Assembly (NCBI GenBank): GCA_035547155.1
Contig: DASZVJ010000038.1
Location: 1 to 21,831, forward strand
DNA: 21,831 nt
From: CAZNMF01 sp035547155
GTDB lineage: Bacteria; Acidobacteriota; Vicinamibacteria; Vicinamibacterales; SCN-69-37
Reading direction: 5' to 3'
A program made the position numbers and the translations under genes. The notes below the pieces were generated by a model that worked only from the letters and a program-made list of their open reading frames with translations, did no database searches and was not told the origin of the DNA. Below, in pieces: positions 1 to 7,300 of this stretch. How positions within the stretch are numbered: position 1 is the stretch's first letter; every line of letters starts with the position of its first letter.

Positions 1-60
1 GACGTGTTCTTGGATTTGCCTCCGCACCTCTGCGGCTGCGGCTTCGAATGGGGACGACAT
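1..60 (-). CDS. N-terminal fragment of an unidentified protein, cut by the left edge
   Basis: Reading leftward from an ATG at 58-60 there is an open frame of 20 codons that runs off the window edge, beginning MSSPFEAAAAEVRRQIQEHV. A good Shine-Dalgarno sequence, GAGGTG, lies seven bases before the ATG, which is the main support for a real start. The visible residues suggest an amphipathic helix, but that is too little to identify a family. The AT-rich stretch to the right would be its promoter region. The call is an inference from start context only. Confidence 0.5.
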   Translation of the reverse strand, partial: MSSPFEAAAAEVRRQIQEHV

Positions 61-208
61 GGCTGGGCACCTCGAATGGTGTGACCATCAGTACCCGCGA
101 GCCATGCCAAAGTCAAGCAGTCCATATTGGAAAAATCGTCATGGCCATACTTGACTCGTAAAATCAATTGTTTGAATAACTTATAGGTATTTTGAAATAT
201 CAGAGCAT

Positions 209-244
209 TTTGTCCGACAAATTTTGGAAATATATTTGTCAGAC
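209..244. promoter_or_regulatory. 13-bp palindrome plus a second half-site in an AT-rich leader
   Basis: TTTGTC-C-GACAAA at 209-221 is a perfect palindrome around a central C. The sequence TTTGTCAGAC at 235-244 repeats its left ten bases with one change, 26 bp further on. Such spacing and symmetry are typical of operators for dimeric repressors. No regulator is identifiable here. A weak promoter-like pair, TTGACT at 151-156 and GAATAA at 174-179 with a 17-bp spacer, lies upstream on the plus strand. Function is inferred only. Confidence 0.35.
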
Positions 245-252
245 TTTCGCCC

Positions 253-468
253 CATTGATTTTCATTCGTGGAGCCGAGCAGGAGCCGACTGGACGTTCTT
301 TAACTCCACCGGCGATATGAAACGAGCATCGCAATGAGAAAAAGATGGCCGTAAGTTATTGCGAAAAAGCTAATTGCGAGAAGCGAGAAAGAGATGTTCG
401 CCTCACATCGCCGGTCGGGTTGAGGAATGTCCAGTCGGCTCCTGCTCGGCTCCACGAATGGAGGTCCG
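253..468. repeat. 216-bp foldback element with long imperfect inverted arms
   Basis: Bases 263-294 and 429-460 are perfect 32-bp reverse complements. In the same register, pairing continues inward to 332/391 and outward to 255/468. Over the 70 positions 263-332 against 391-460 I count 60 Watson-Crick pairs, 5 G-T pairs and 5 mismatches. Four more G-T pairs lie just outside. The unpaired middle is about 58 bases (333-390). The 11-base word GACTTTCGCCC occurs on both sides at 242-252 and 469-479, like a target-site duplication. No protein of its own is evident inside. It could be a MITE-like non-autonomous element, a hairpin RNA gene, or the 3' structure of the leftward gene whose stop lies at 482-484. 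Confidence 0.7.
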
Positions 469-481
469 GACTTTCGCCCTT

Positions 482-715
482 CTACTTCTGCCAGCGCGCC
501 TTCGCTCCGGCCTTGGCGATAGCGCGCCGCTTTCGCACCCCGAGCTTCTTGGCGCGAGCTTGTCCACCCATCCGCCCGAGGGCCACCGCCGCCTTGTTCT
601 TGCCATCCCCGGTCGTCTCGGACTCGTCCACCTCGCCAGTGGCGATCTGCATCACTCGGACGGCGTTCGAGATGACATCGGCGGGGCGCTTGTGGCCTTT
701 CGGTGTTCGTGGCAT
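482..715 (-). CDS. Small basic protein with a Gly/Ala/Arg/Lys-rich C-terminus (77 aa)
   Basis: The 77-residue product begins MPRTPKGHKRPADVISNAVR and ends in a very basic tail with GRMGGQARAKK (about 48-58) and KAGAKARWQK (68-77). From memory this resembles short conserved proteins of rhizobia and other soil bacteria, often labelled hypothetical or RNA-binding, whose tails carry the same GGxARAxK...KARW pattern. Nucleic-acid binding is plausible but unproven. A longer in-frame start exists upstream, but it would overlap the divergent gene at 752, and the internal ATG matches the family start. No strong Shine-Dalgarno is visible. The gene lies beside the foldback element and diverges from the 67-aa gene. 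Confidence 0.65.
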   Translation of the reverse strand: MPRTPKGHKRPADVISNAVRVMQIATGEVDESETTGDGKNKAAVALGRMGGQARAKKLGVRKRRAIAKAGAKARWQK

Positions 716-734
716 GCTTAGCGGTAAGCTTAGC
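716..734. promoter_or_regulatory. Direct and inverted GCTTAGC repeats between divergent small genes
   Basis: The 36-bp gap between the leftward start at 715 and the rightward start at 752 contains GCTTAGC twice, at 716-722 and 728-734, 12 bp apart. GCTTA (716-720) also pairs with TAAGC (725-729). A 12-bp step suggests binding on one face of the helix, so a shared operator is possible. This is inference from sequence symmetry alone. Confidence 0.3.
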
Positions 735-751
735 ACGACAAAGGAACCGAC

Positions 752-955
752 ATGCCGCAAGATGTCAAAGAAGGCGATTTCATCATCGAGAAGCAGCCAG
801 ACGGAACTTATAACGTCATGGAAGCTGACTGGAAGATTCGTCGCAACGTTCCAAGCCTGGAATTGGCTCGCCAGGTGGCCATCGGGAATATCGATGGTGG
901 GACGATTCTCTACCGCCACCACGCCGACATCGCCGGACACGTCGAGCCGCTATAG
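752..955 (+). CDS. Small conserved-looking protein, DUF2188-like (67 aa)
   Basis: The product is 67 residues with the pattern EKQPDGTYNVMEADW (13-27), a central helix-forming stretch (VPSLELARQVAIGN), and a terminal ILYRHHAD segment. This resembles small single-domain proteins of the DUF2188 type, in which a short beta hairpin is followed by a helix and a final strand; the assignment is tentative. AAGGA about seven bases before the ATG supports the start. It diverges from the basic 77-aa gene with only 36 bp between them, so the two may share regulation. No biochemical role can be stated. Confidence 0.6.
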   Translation: MPQDVKEGDFIIEKQPDGTYNVMEADWKIRRNVPSLELARQVAIGNIDGGTILYRHHADIAGHVEPL

Positions 956-989
956 GACGCCGACGCTGATTTCAAACTGAGACACTACC

Positions 990-1010
990 GAACCTCAGAA
1001 CCCTAGAACC
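990..1010. repeat. Short GAACC-word repeat (family C)
   Basis: The stretch reads GAACCTCAGAACCCTAGAACC, three copies of GAACC separated by short variable words. The same words recur in the large array at 19711-19858. It sits between the small rightward gene and the end of the leftward porin-like gene, so it lies in a convergent 3' gap. Confidence 0.5.
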
Positions 1011-2226
1011 AGTACAGGAGTCCCGCCATAGGCAACCCTCTTCGCCCGCCTCGCGGCGCTTCGCGGCGGTTCTCCTGCCAGCCGCCGCGGATCTCGAGAT
1101 TGCGCGACAGCCGCACGCCGAGGACGCCTTCGATGCGGTCGACGTTGGCATCCCACGTGATCGACGTGGCCGTGAGCGGATCGATGAGACGGCTGAAGGC
1201 GAGGCGATCGACGCGCACGCCAATTTGCACGCGCGGGTGCAGCTTGATGCGGCCTTCGATGAAGCCGGATTGTGCGGTCAGGCGCTGCACCGGATCGGAC
1301 GACAGCACGAACGGCACGTCGAAGCTCGAACGTAGCCATTCGGCGCGCACGAGCCAGCGTCCAACGCCGAATTCCGCGTCCGCGCCCACGACCGCCTGCG
1401 CGTGCGGCGTATCGAGACCGGACGGCGTCAGTCGCAGCGCATCGTCGGCGATCCAACCGGCGCGCGCGCCCGACACGCCGACGATGACGCCACCGGGCAG
1501 CGTGGCGGCGGCTCGGCCGGACCACATCAGATCGCGGTTCGTGTCGATGACGCGCGGATCGGCGGGCGAGCCCAGCGTGATCGCACCGGATAGATCGAGC
1601 CAGCGCCGCGTCCAGTTCGCTTCCGCGCCGGTGTCCCACGTCGAGCCGGCGATGAGCGGCACGCCTGGGCGGATCTCCGTCGAGCCGGACGGATACGCCG
1701 GCTGCCATCCGCGGCCGCGCATCGCGAGCAGATCGCTCGTGACGTCCGGCAGCGCGTCGGGACGCAGCGCCGTCAGGTATTGATAGGCGAGCGGCAGACC
1801 GAGCACGGCGTTGTCGCGGCTGTAGGCCCGCCGCGCGAACGCGCCGATGACCGGCGGAATGCGGCCGATCTGGATCGAGAGATGGCGTACCGCCTCCGGC
1901 TGCCAGCGCAGATAGAGCGCGGACGCGCGGATCGCGGCGAGATTCTCCGTCCGCAGCTCGCCGACGATCGAGAGGTCGCGCCGCAGATGCCATTCGCCGT
2001 AGAGCTGCAGGCGCGCCTGACGGAGCGCGTCCTCGTCGTAGCTGGTGTAGTTGAAGTACGTGCGGGTGTCGGCCGGCGCGATCGTGATGCCGAGGTCGCC
2101 GCCGATCGCGAAGCGCCGCTCGTCCTCGTGCGACGGCATCTCGCCCGACTGCGCGCGTGCAGGCGCCGGCGCGGCCGCCACGAGCAGCGCCGCCGCGACG
2201 CATGGGCCGAGCCACCACCTGCGCAT
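1003..2226 (-). CDS. Outer-membrane beta-barrel, porin-like protein (407 aa)
   Basis: The product starts with a signal peptide: MRRWW, a hydrophobic run and a probable cleavage after APARA (about residue 25). The mature part has no long hydrophobic helices. It alternates short amphipathic strands with turns, many ending in aromatic or basic residues (RLQLYGEWHL, IQIGRIPPVIGAF, WLVRAEWLRS), and it ends in ...LLYWF. A terminal aromatic residue is the usual recognition signal for outer-membrane barrel assembly. It resembles porin-like barrels common in Acidobacteriota, but no substrate can be assigned. The start is fixed by an in-frame TAA 18 bases upstream. There is no Shine-Dalgarno; a TAAGAT box lies 12 bases before the ATG. 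It diverges from the ferredoxin gene. Confidence 0.8.
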   Translation of the reverse strand: MRRWWLGPCVAAALLVAAAPAPARAQSGEMPSHEDERRFAIGGDLGITIAPADTRTYFNYTSYDEDALRQARLQLYGEWHLRRDLSIVGELRTENLAAIRASALYLRWQPEAVRHLSIQIGRIPPVIGAFARRAYSRDNAVLGLPLAYQYLTALRPDALPDVTSDLLAMRGRGWQPAYPSGSTEIRPGVPLIAGSTWDTGAEANWTRRWLDLSGAITLGSPADPRVIDTNRDLMWSGRAAATLPGGVIVGVSGARAGWIADDALRLTPSGLDTPHAQAVVGADAEFGVGRWLVRAEWLRSSFDVPFVLSSDPVQRLTAQSGFIEGRIKLHPRVQIGVRVDRLAFSRLIDPLTATSITWDANVDRIEGVLGVRLSRNLEIRGGWQENRREAPRGGRRGLPMAGLLYWF

Positions 2227-2410
2227 ACGATTCGTCGCATCTTACTCCCTCAGGCCGGCGGCGGGTGGGACGGCACGGCGCGGCATGAACGGTCCCGCGG
2301 TTGAAGCGCTGCGCACGGCATGTAACAATGCGTGACGACCGATCGGCACGTCCGGCCCGTTGGCTGGCTTCGCCCGCCTCGAGCGGGCTGTGCCGAGTTC
2401 GGAGGAGCGA
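2227..2410. promoter_or_regulatory. Divergent intergenic region, porin-like gene / ferredoxin
   Basis: This 184-bp gap must hold the promoters of both divergent genes. On the leftward side TAAGAT lies 12 bases before the porin-like ATG, a plausible -10 box giving a very short leader. On the rightward side GGAGGAG at 2401-2407 is the ferredoxin ribosome-binding site. I see no repeat or clear operator here. Confidence 0.35.
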
Positions 2411-2671
2411 ATGGCCTACGTCATCACCGAGCCCTGCATTGGCACCAAAGATACGGCATGCGTCGACGTCTGTCCGGTCGACTGCATCCATCCGCGCAAG
2501 GACGAGCCCGACTTCGAGGCCGCCAAGCTGCTGAACATCCATCCGGACGAGTGCATCGATTGCGGGGCGTGCGTGCCGGCGTGTCCGGTGGAAGCGATCT
2601 ACGCGATGGACGAAGTGCCGGACAAGTGGAAGGACTACATCCAGCAGAACCAGGCGTACTTCCGCAAGTAA
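2411..2671 (+). CDS. fdxA: 7Fe-type [3Fe-4S][4Fe-4S] ferredoxin (86 aa)
   Basis: A small soluble electron carrier. Cysteines lie at 9, 17, 21, 25, 48, 51, 54 and 58. This matches the Azotobacter-type 7Fe pattern: by analogy C9, C17 and C58 would hold a [3Fe-4S] cluster, C21, C48, C51 and C54 a [4Fe-4S] cluster, and C25 would be the extra conserved cysteine. The segment between the two halves (HPRKDEPDFEAAKLLNIHP) is about ten residues longer than in classic members. The C-terminal tail EVPDKWKDYIQQNQAYF is typical of this subfamily. GGAGGAG lies four bases before the ATG. Redox partners are not encoded nearby. A hairpin follows the stop codon. The family call is firm; cluster occupancy is inferred. 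Confidence 0.92.
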   Translation: MAYVITEPCIGTKDTACVDVCPVDCIHPRKDEPDFEAAKLLNIHPDECIDCGACVPACPVEAIYAMDEVPDKWKDYIQQNQAYFRK

Positions 2672-2685
2672 GCCCGCGATCCGTG

Positions 2686-2708
2686 GAGGACGGCCGCCGG
2701 CCGTCCTC
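2686..2708. terminator. Perfect 10-bp hairpin between ferredoxin and coaA
   Basis: GAGGACGGCC (2686-2695), a GCC loop and GGCCGTCCTC (2699-2708) form a perfect stem of 10 GC-rich pairs. No T-run follows, so it is not a textbook intrinsic terminator. It ends six bases before the coaA ATG. It therefore also occupies the position of the coaA ribosome-binding site, whose only purine-rich candidate (GGAGGA) lies in the left arm. Confidence 0.55.
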
Positions 2709-2714
2709 TCGCGC

Positions 2715-3629
2715 ATGTCTTCTCCCTACCTCGACTTCGAGCGCGCCGCGTGGGCGCGGCTTCGCGCCGCGACGCCACTGACGCTCACCGAGTCGGATCT
2801 CGCCGAGCTCCAGGGCATCAACGAGCGCGTCTCGCTCGCCGAAGTCGAAGCGATCTACCTGCCGCTCTCGCGCCTGCTCAACCTGCAGGTCGCGGCGACG
2901 CAGACGCTGCACAAAGCGACGGACACGTTCCTCGGCAGTCTGCCGGCGCCGACGCCGTACGTCATCGGCATCGCGGGCAGCGTCGCGGTCGGCAAGAGCA
3001 CGTTCGCGCGCATCCTGCGTACGCTGCTCGCGCGCTGGCCCGATCATCCGCGCGTCGATCTCGTCACGACCGACGGCTTCCTGCTGCCGAACCGCGAGCT
3101 CGAGCAGCGCGGGCTGATGACGCGCAAGGGCTTTCCGGAGAGCTACGATCTGCGGCGGCTCATCGACTTCATGGCGGCGATCAAAGCCGCTGAAGGCGCG
3201 GTGCACGCGCCCGTGTACTCGCACCAGGCCTACGACATCGTTCCCGGGGAGTTCCAGGTCGTCGATCGCCCCGACATCGTCATCGTCGAGGGGCTGACCG
3301 TGCTGCAGCGTGGCGACGCGCCGGTCTTCGTGTCGGACTATTTCGATTTCTCGATCTATCTCGACGCGAGCGAGCACGACGTCGAGCAGTGGTACATCGA
3401 TCGCTTCTTCGCGTTGCGCGAAACGGTGTTTCGCGATCCGCGGTCGTACTTCCATCGCTTCGCGTCGTTGAGCGACGACGAGGCGGTGGCGACGGCGCGT
3501 GAGATCTGGACGTCGATCAACGGCGTCAACCTGCGCGAGAACATCCGGCCGACGCGCGAGCGGGCGAGAGTGATTCTGGAAAAATCCGCCGACCACAGCG
3601 TCCAGCGCGTGCGACTGCGGAAGATGTAG
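2715..3629 (+). CDS. coaA: Type I pantothenate kinase
   Basis: Catalyses ATP-dependent phosphorylation of pantothenate, the first and usually rate-setting step of coenzyme A synthesis, in the cytoplasm. The 304-residue length is normal for bacterial CoaA. The P-loop is GSVAVGKST at residues 88-96. The following VTTDGFLLPN (117-126) carries the catalytic-base region. MTRKGFPESYD (135-145) and the later YFDFSIYLDA and YFHRF segments are typical of the family, which belongs to the P-loop kinase fold. There is no Shine-Dalgarno within 12 bases of the ATG, only the hairpin just upstream. The next gene is convergent and separated by a REP pair. Confidence 0.95.
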   Translation: MSSPYLDFERAAWARLRAATPLTLTESDLAELQGINERVSLAEVEAIYLPLSRLLNLQVAATQTLHKATDTFLGSLPAPTPYVIGIAGSVAVGKSTFARILRTLLARWPDHPRVDLVTTDGFLLPNRELEQRGLMTRKGFPESYDLRRLIDFMAAIKAAEGAVHAPVYSHQAYDIVPGEFQVVDRPDIVIVEGLTVLQRGDAPVFVSDYFDFSIYLDASEHDVEQWYIDRFFALRETVFRDPRSYFHRFASLSDDEAVATAREIWTSINGVNLRENIRPTRERARVILEKSADHSVQRVRLRKM

Positions 3630-3632
3630 GGG

Positions 3633-3726
3633 GCCGGGCGGGCACGGGGGGCCGCCCCTACGACGGGCTTCGGACGACGGGCGACGGGCGACGAAATCCG
3701 TAGGGGCCGCCCTTGTGGCAGCCCGG
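3633..3726. repeat. REPIN-like inverted pair, family A copy 1
   Basis: The left arm at about 3635-3661 ends in CCGCCCCTAC. The right arm at 3700-3726 begins GTAGGGGCCGCCC. The arms are imperfect reverse complements, and each is itself partly palindromic. The 38-bp loop contains heptamer-like GACGGGC words. The pair sits in the convergent gap between coaA and the thioesterase gene. Confidence 0.7.
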
Positions 3727-3731
3727 CGTAT

Positions 3732-4196
3732 CTATCTCCGCCTCATCTTCAACCTGACGTTCCGCCGCTCGACGGCCTCGGCAGCGCGGCGGCGGTCCTC
3801 ATCCGTCTCGAGGTCCAGCGGCGGCACTTCGGCTCGCACGCCGTTCTGTTCGATCGTCACGAACGTGAGATAGGCGACGCTCGTCAGCTTGCGATCGCCC
3901 GTGAGCGTTTCCTCCGAGTAGACCTCGACTTCGACTTCGAGCGAGGTCTTGAACGTCGCCGTCACGCGCGCGTGGAGGATGATCAAATCGCCGACGCGGA
4001 CCGGATGCAGGAACTGCAGGCCATCGACCGCCGCCGTCACCAGCAGTCCGCGCGTATGCCGGTACGCCGCGATGGCCGCGACCAGATCGATCGAGTGCAT
4101 CACGTACCCGCCCAGCGCGAACCCCATCGGATTCGCGTCGTTCGGCAGCACGACTTGGACAGTCTCGGTGAAGGACGTGCGGGGAGAGGGGGACAT
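3732..4196 (-). CDS. Acyl-CoA thioesterase, hotdog fold (154 aa)
   Basis: Hydrolyses acyl-CoA thioesters to free acid and CoA in the cytoplasm. The N-terminal half carries the acyl-CoA thioester hydrolase signature: VVLPNDANPMGFALGGYVMH (15-34) then SIDLVAAIAA, with the probable catalytic Asp at 37. The central strand region TAAVDGLQFLHPVRVGDLIILHARV matches YciA/BFIT-type single hotdog enzymes, and the length is normal. The C-terminal tail is basic and probably flexible. The ATG lacks a Shine-Dalgarno sequence, and the family-typical N-terminus leaves little room for another start. A repeat array lies upstream. Substrate chain length cannot be told. Confidence 0.85.
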   Translation of the reverse strand: MSPSPRTSFTETVQVVLPNDANPMGFALGGYVMHSIDLVAAIAAYRHTRGLLVTAAVDGLQFLHPVRVGDLIILHARVTATFKTSLEVEVEVYSEETLTGDRKLTSVAYLTFVTIEQNGVRAEVPPLDLETDEDRRRAAEAVERRNVRLKMRRR

Positions 4197-4207
4197 GGTG
4201 ATGCGTG

Positions 4208-4384
4208 TATCTCGCTATCGCACTATCTCCCGAACGCGCTATCTGATATCTGGCTATCTGGTTATCTGCCGTCTATCGGGCTATCGCGCTATCTATCGAA
4301 CGATCTGGATGTCTCCAGAGGCAGATATCCAGATCGCTCGATGCCCAGATAGTGCGATAGCGCGATAGAGAGATAGCGCGATAC
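4208..4384. repeat. CTATC-word array folding as a nested hairpin (family B copy 1)
   Basis: About 180 bp are built of 8-9-base words such as CTATCTGG, CTATCGCG and TATCTCG on the left, and their complements (GATAGCGC, AGATAG) on the right. CGCTATCGCACTATCT at 4213-4228 is a perfect 16-bp reverse complement of 4347-4362. At the tip, CGATCTGGAT (4301-4310) pairs with ATCCAGATCG (4327-4336). The array ends six bases before the stop of the large surface-protein gene. It fills the space before the thioesterase start, so it may form that gene's upstream region or a processing or termination structure. Confidence 0.75.
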
Positions 4385-4389
4385 GAGCG

Positions 4390-7300
4390 TCAGAAGTCAT
4401 ATCCAATCCAGAAGTCGAACTTCATCTTCCTGAACTGGTTGCCGTCCGGGTGGCAGTCGACGTTCGTGTCGCTGGTCTGCGCGCAGGACGGATAGAGGTA
4501 GTCCTCCCAGGGCTTGTTGAACAGCGTCTTCCACGACCAGTCGAAGTGCATCGGAAAGCCGAGGACGAACGTCTCGAGGCCGAAGCCGTACGACGCGCGG
4601 CCGTCGATCAGGCGGAGGCCGTCGATCAACTGTGGTGATCCGTAGCGCGGCGTGATGTCGCCCGTGTTGGTGTCGAGCGTGTAGCCGACGAGCGGTGTGA
4701 CGACGGTGGCGCCGCGCGTGGCGACCTGGAACGGCTGCGTGTTGAAGCCGGACGCGCCGAGGTTGCCGAAGAAGACGCCGCGCAGGCCGCCGATCACGCC
4801 GAATGGCGTCAACATGGCCTCGACGAGCGGGAAGCGCAGCTCCGCGTCCGCGAAGAACCCCTTGTTGCCAAGGAACTCGAGGTACTCGTACCCGCGCATC
4901 TCAGAGTTGCCGCCGTAGTACATGTAGTCGGGGTCGCGGCCCCAGCTCTTCATCGCCTTCAAGCGCAGCGCGAAGACGCCGTTGGCCGCGATGCGCGTGT
5001 ACCGGCGCGCGTCGAGGTCGACAGTGTTCCGCGAGATCCAGCTCGTGCCGAAGTCCGGCGACGTGTCGAACGAGATCTTGACCGCACGGCCGGCGAGCGG
5101 GCCGTACTCGCGGTAGACCGTCGTCTCGTTGATGAAGCTCGCTTCGAACGGGATCATGTGGCCGTGGCGCAGGAGCGACGTGCCGTACTGATCCATCTGG
5201 TACTGCTCGGCCGCCTGCTGCACCGCCGCGTTCGTGTAGCGCTCGTTGAGATAGATGTAGCCGGAAGAAACCTCCACGCGCGAGCGCCGGTTGAACGGAT
5301 AGATCGCGAACGCCGTGCCGCCGCGCTGCGTCTGCACCGACTCGGCGAGGTCGCGCGTGATGAACGGCGCGAGCGACGGATCGTAGAGCGCGCCTTCGTT
5401 CTGGCCGTAGTAGAACAGGTCCTGCGAGAAGCCCTGTAGCGCGTACTGCAGGCGGCGCTCCATGTTCACGTACGTGAGCGCCGTCGTGCGGTACTGCGCG
5501 ACCGACTGCGCGTAGAAGTTGATCTGCTTGTCGCCGAGCACGTCGGCGAACGTGATCTGCGTGTCGCCGTAGATCGTCCCGCTGTTGGTGACGCCGATGT
5601 TCAGCGGCGGCCGCCCGACCATCGTCATCTTCTCGAACGGACGCTTCTTGTGGATGTTGTCCGGTACCAGCGTGTGGCTGATCGGCGGCGTGAACTCGAA
5701 GATCGGTCCAGGTCCGCCGAAGTCGTCCGAGGCGACCGTGGCGATCGGCTTCTCGCCGGTCACGGTGTGGATGCCGTTCTGCCCCTTGTAGTAGGTGACG
5801 AATGCGACCTTCAGCGCGCCCGTCTGGCGCAGCACGACGGGGGAGACGTTGCCCGTCGCGGTGTCCGTCCACTGCTGGAGCTGCTTCGTGTTCAGATCGA
5901 GCGTCCAGACGTTGGGGATGTTGCCGTTGCGCGCGACGTCGGGCGGCACCGCGACCGCCGGGTCCGTCGCCGTCGACGTGAACACGATCGTGTGGTCGTC
6001 GTAGAACTTCGCGCCCGTGTCGTCGTGGCTGCCGAACGTGAGCTGCGTCTTGGCGCCGGTGGCCAGCTCGAGCCGGAACAGCTTGTCACTCGTGCCGATC
6101 CGGCCCGTGTACACCATCGACTTGCCGTCGGGCGCATAGGTGGGCGCGTAGTCGGCCGTCGCGTCCTTCGTCAGATTGCGCAGCGCGCCCGACGCCAGAT
6201 CGACGACGAAGATGTCCGTCGTGCCGTTCTGGATCGCGGAGAACGCGACGCTCTTGCCGTCCGGGCTGAACGCCGGCGACTCCGGGTTGTTCACTTCCTT
6301 CAGCTTCAGCCGGCGCTCCGTCTTGCCGGAGACGACGTTCTGGATGATCAGGCTCTCGTCCTTCTCCGTTCGGACGAAGTACGCGAGATGATCGCCGACC
6401 GGCGCCCAGGCGATCCAGGGCACGAGGTTGCCGCGGAAGCCGCCGGCCTGCTCGATGTGCTCGAAGCCGCGATCCTTGTCGAAGCCCTTCGTCAGATTCC
6501 GGATGAACTGTCCGTCCTTGGCCGAGAGCAGGATGATGTCGTACTCCTGATCGTGCGCGTTGCCGACGACGGCCGCGAGGATGTCGCCGCTCGGCGACGG
6601 CTCGATGCTCGCCGTGTCGACGTACGGCGTCTTCTCCGGATTCGGCGCGAGGTTCCGGCCGTAGTCGGCCGGCCGCTCCTTGTCACGGAACGGCTTGAAC
6701 CGATCCTTGATGTACCGATCGAACTGCTCGTCGAACTCGTCTGCCTTGAGCTTCAACGCCTCTTCGTATGCGGTCTCGCCGCTGCCCAGAACGTTCTTGC
6801 GGAGCGAGAACAGGAACTGCCGCAGCCCTTCCTTGCCCCACCGTGACTCGATGAACTCGAACGCCGCGTGCCCCATCGAATAGGGCAGCCGCGTCGTCAG
6901 CGGCTGCGACTCGAAGTGGCTCATCTTCGGGACGTTGTCGGTGAGCGCGGCATCGCGCACCTGGACGAGATCGAGCACGTTCCACGAGCCCGTCATGTAG
7001 TCCGACAGGCCTTCGTCGACCCACAAGGGCAGCGACGCGCTGATCAGGCCGCGCGGAATGATGTCGAACTCGAAGATGTGCGTGAGCTCGTGCGTGATCA
7101 GGTCGTAGAGCTGATCGGGCGCGAGGTCGAGCGGCAGCAGCAGACGGTTGCGCTCCGGCTCGGCGAATGCCAGCACGCCTTCCGGCGTCTCGCCGCCAAA
7201 GACGTTGTTCTCCTGGAACTCGCTCGACGTCTTGAAGACGATGAGCGGCACGCGCTGCGCAAGGTCGTGCTTGAGGTCCGCGCTGATGTGCTGGTAGGCG

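Noticed and set aside
345..980. Rightward 211-codon frame over the small genes
   Set aside because: It runs antisense to the 77-aa gene and across the 67-aa gene in another frame, starts inside the foldback element, and its product is Arg/Ser/Thr-rich with no family pattern.
995..2716. Leftward 573-codon frame
   Set aside because: It is offset from the porin-like gene and antisense to the ferredoxin, and its Arg/Ala-rich product is typical of a shadow frame in GC-rich DNA.
2424..3596. Leftward 390-codon frame opposite ferredoxin and coaA
   Set aside because: It is wholly antisense to two firmly identified genes, and its Arg-rich product lacks domains.
4208..4384. CTATC array as a riboswitch or tRNA-like structure
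   Set aside because: It is explained by a degenerate short tandem word in two orientations; no conserved riboswitch core or cloverleaf could be drawn.
5650..6846. Rightward 398-codon frame inside the surface-protein gene
   Set aside because: It is antisense to the propeller and peptidase region; the composition is RRVRDR-like noise.
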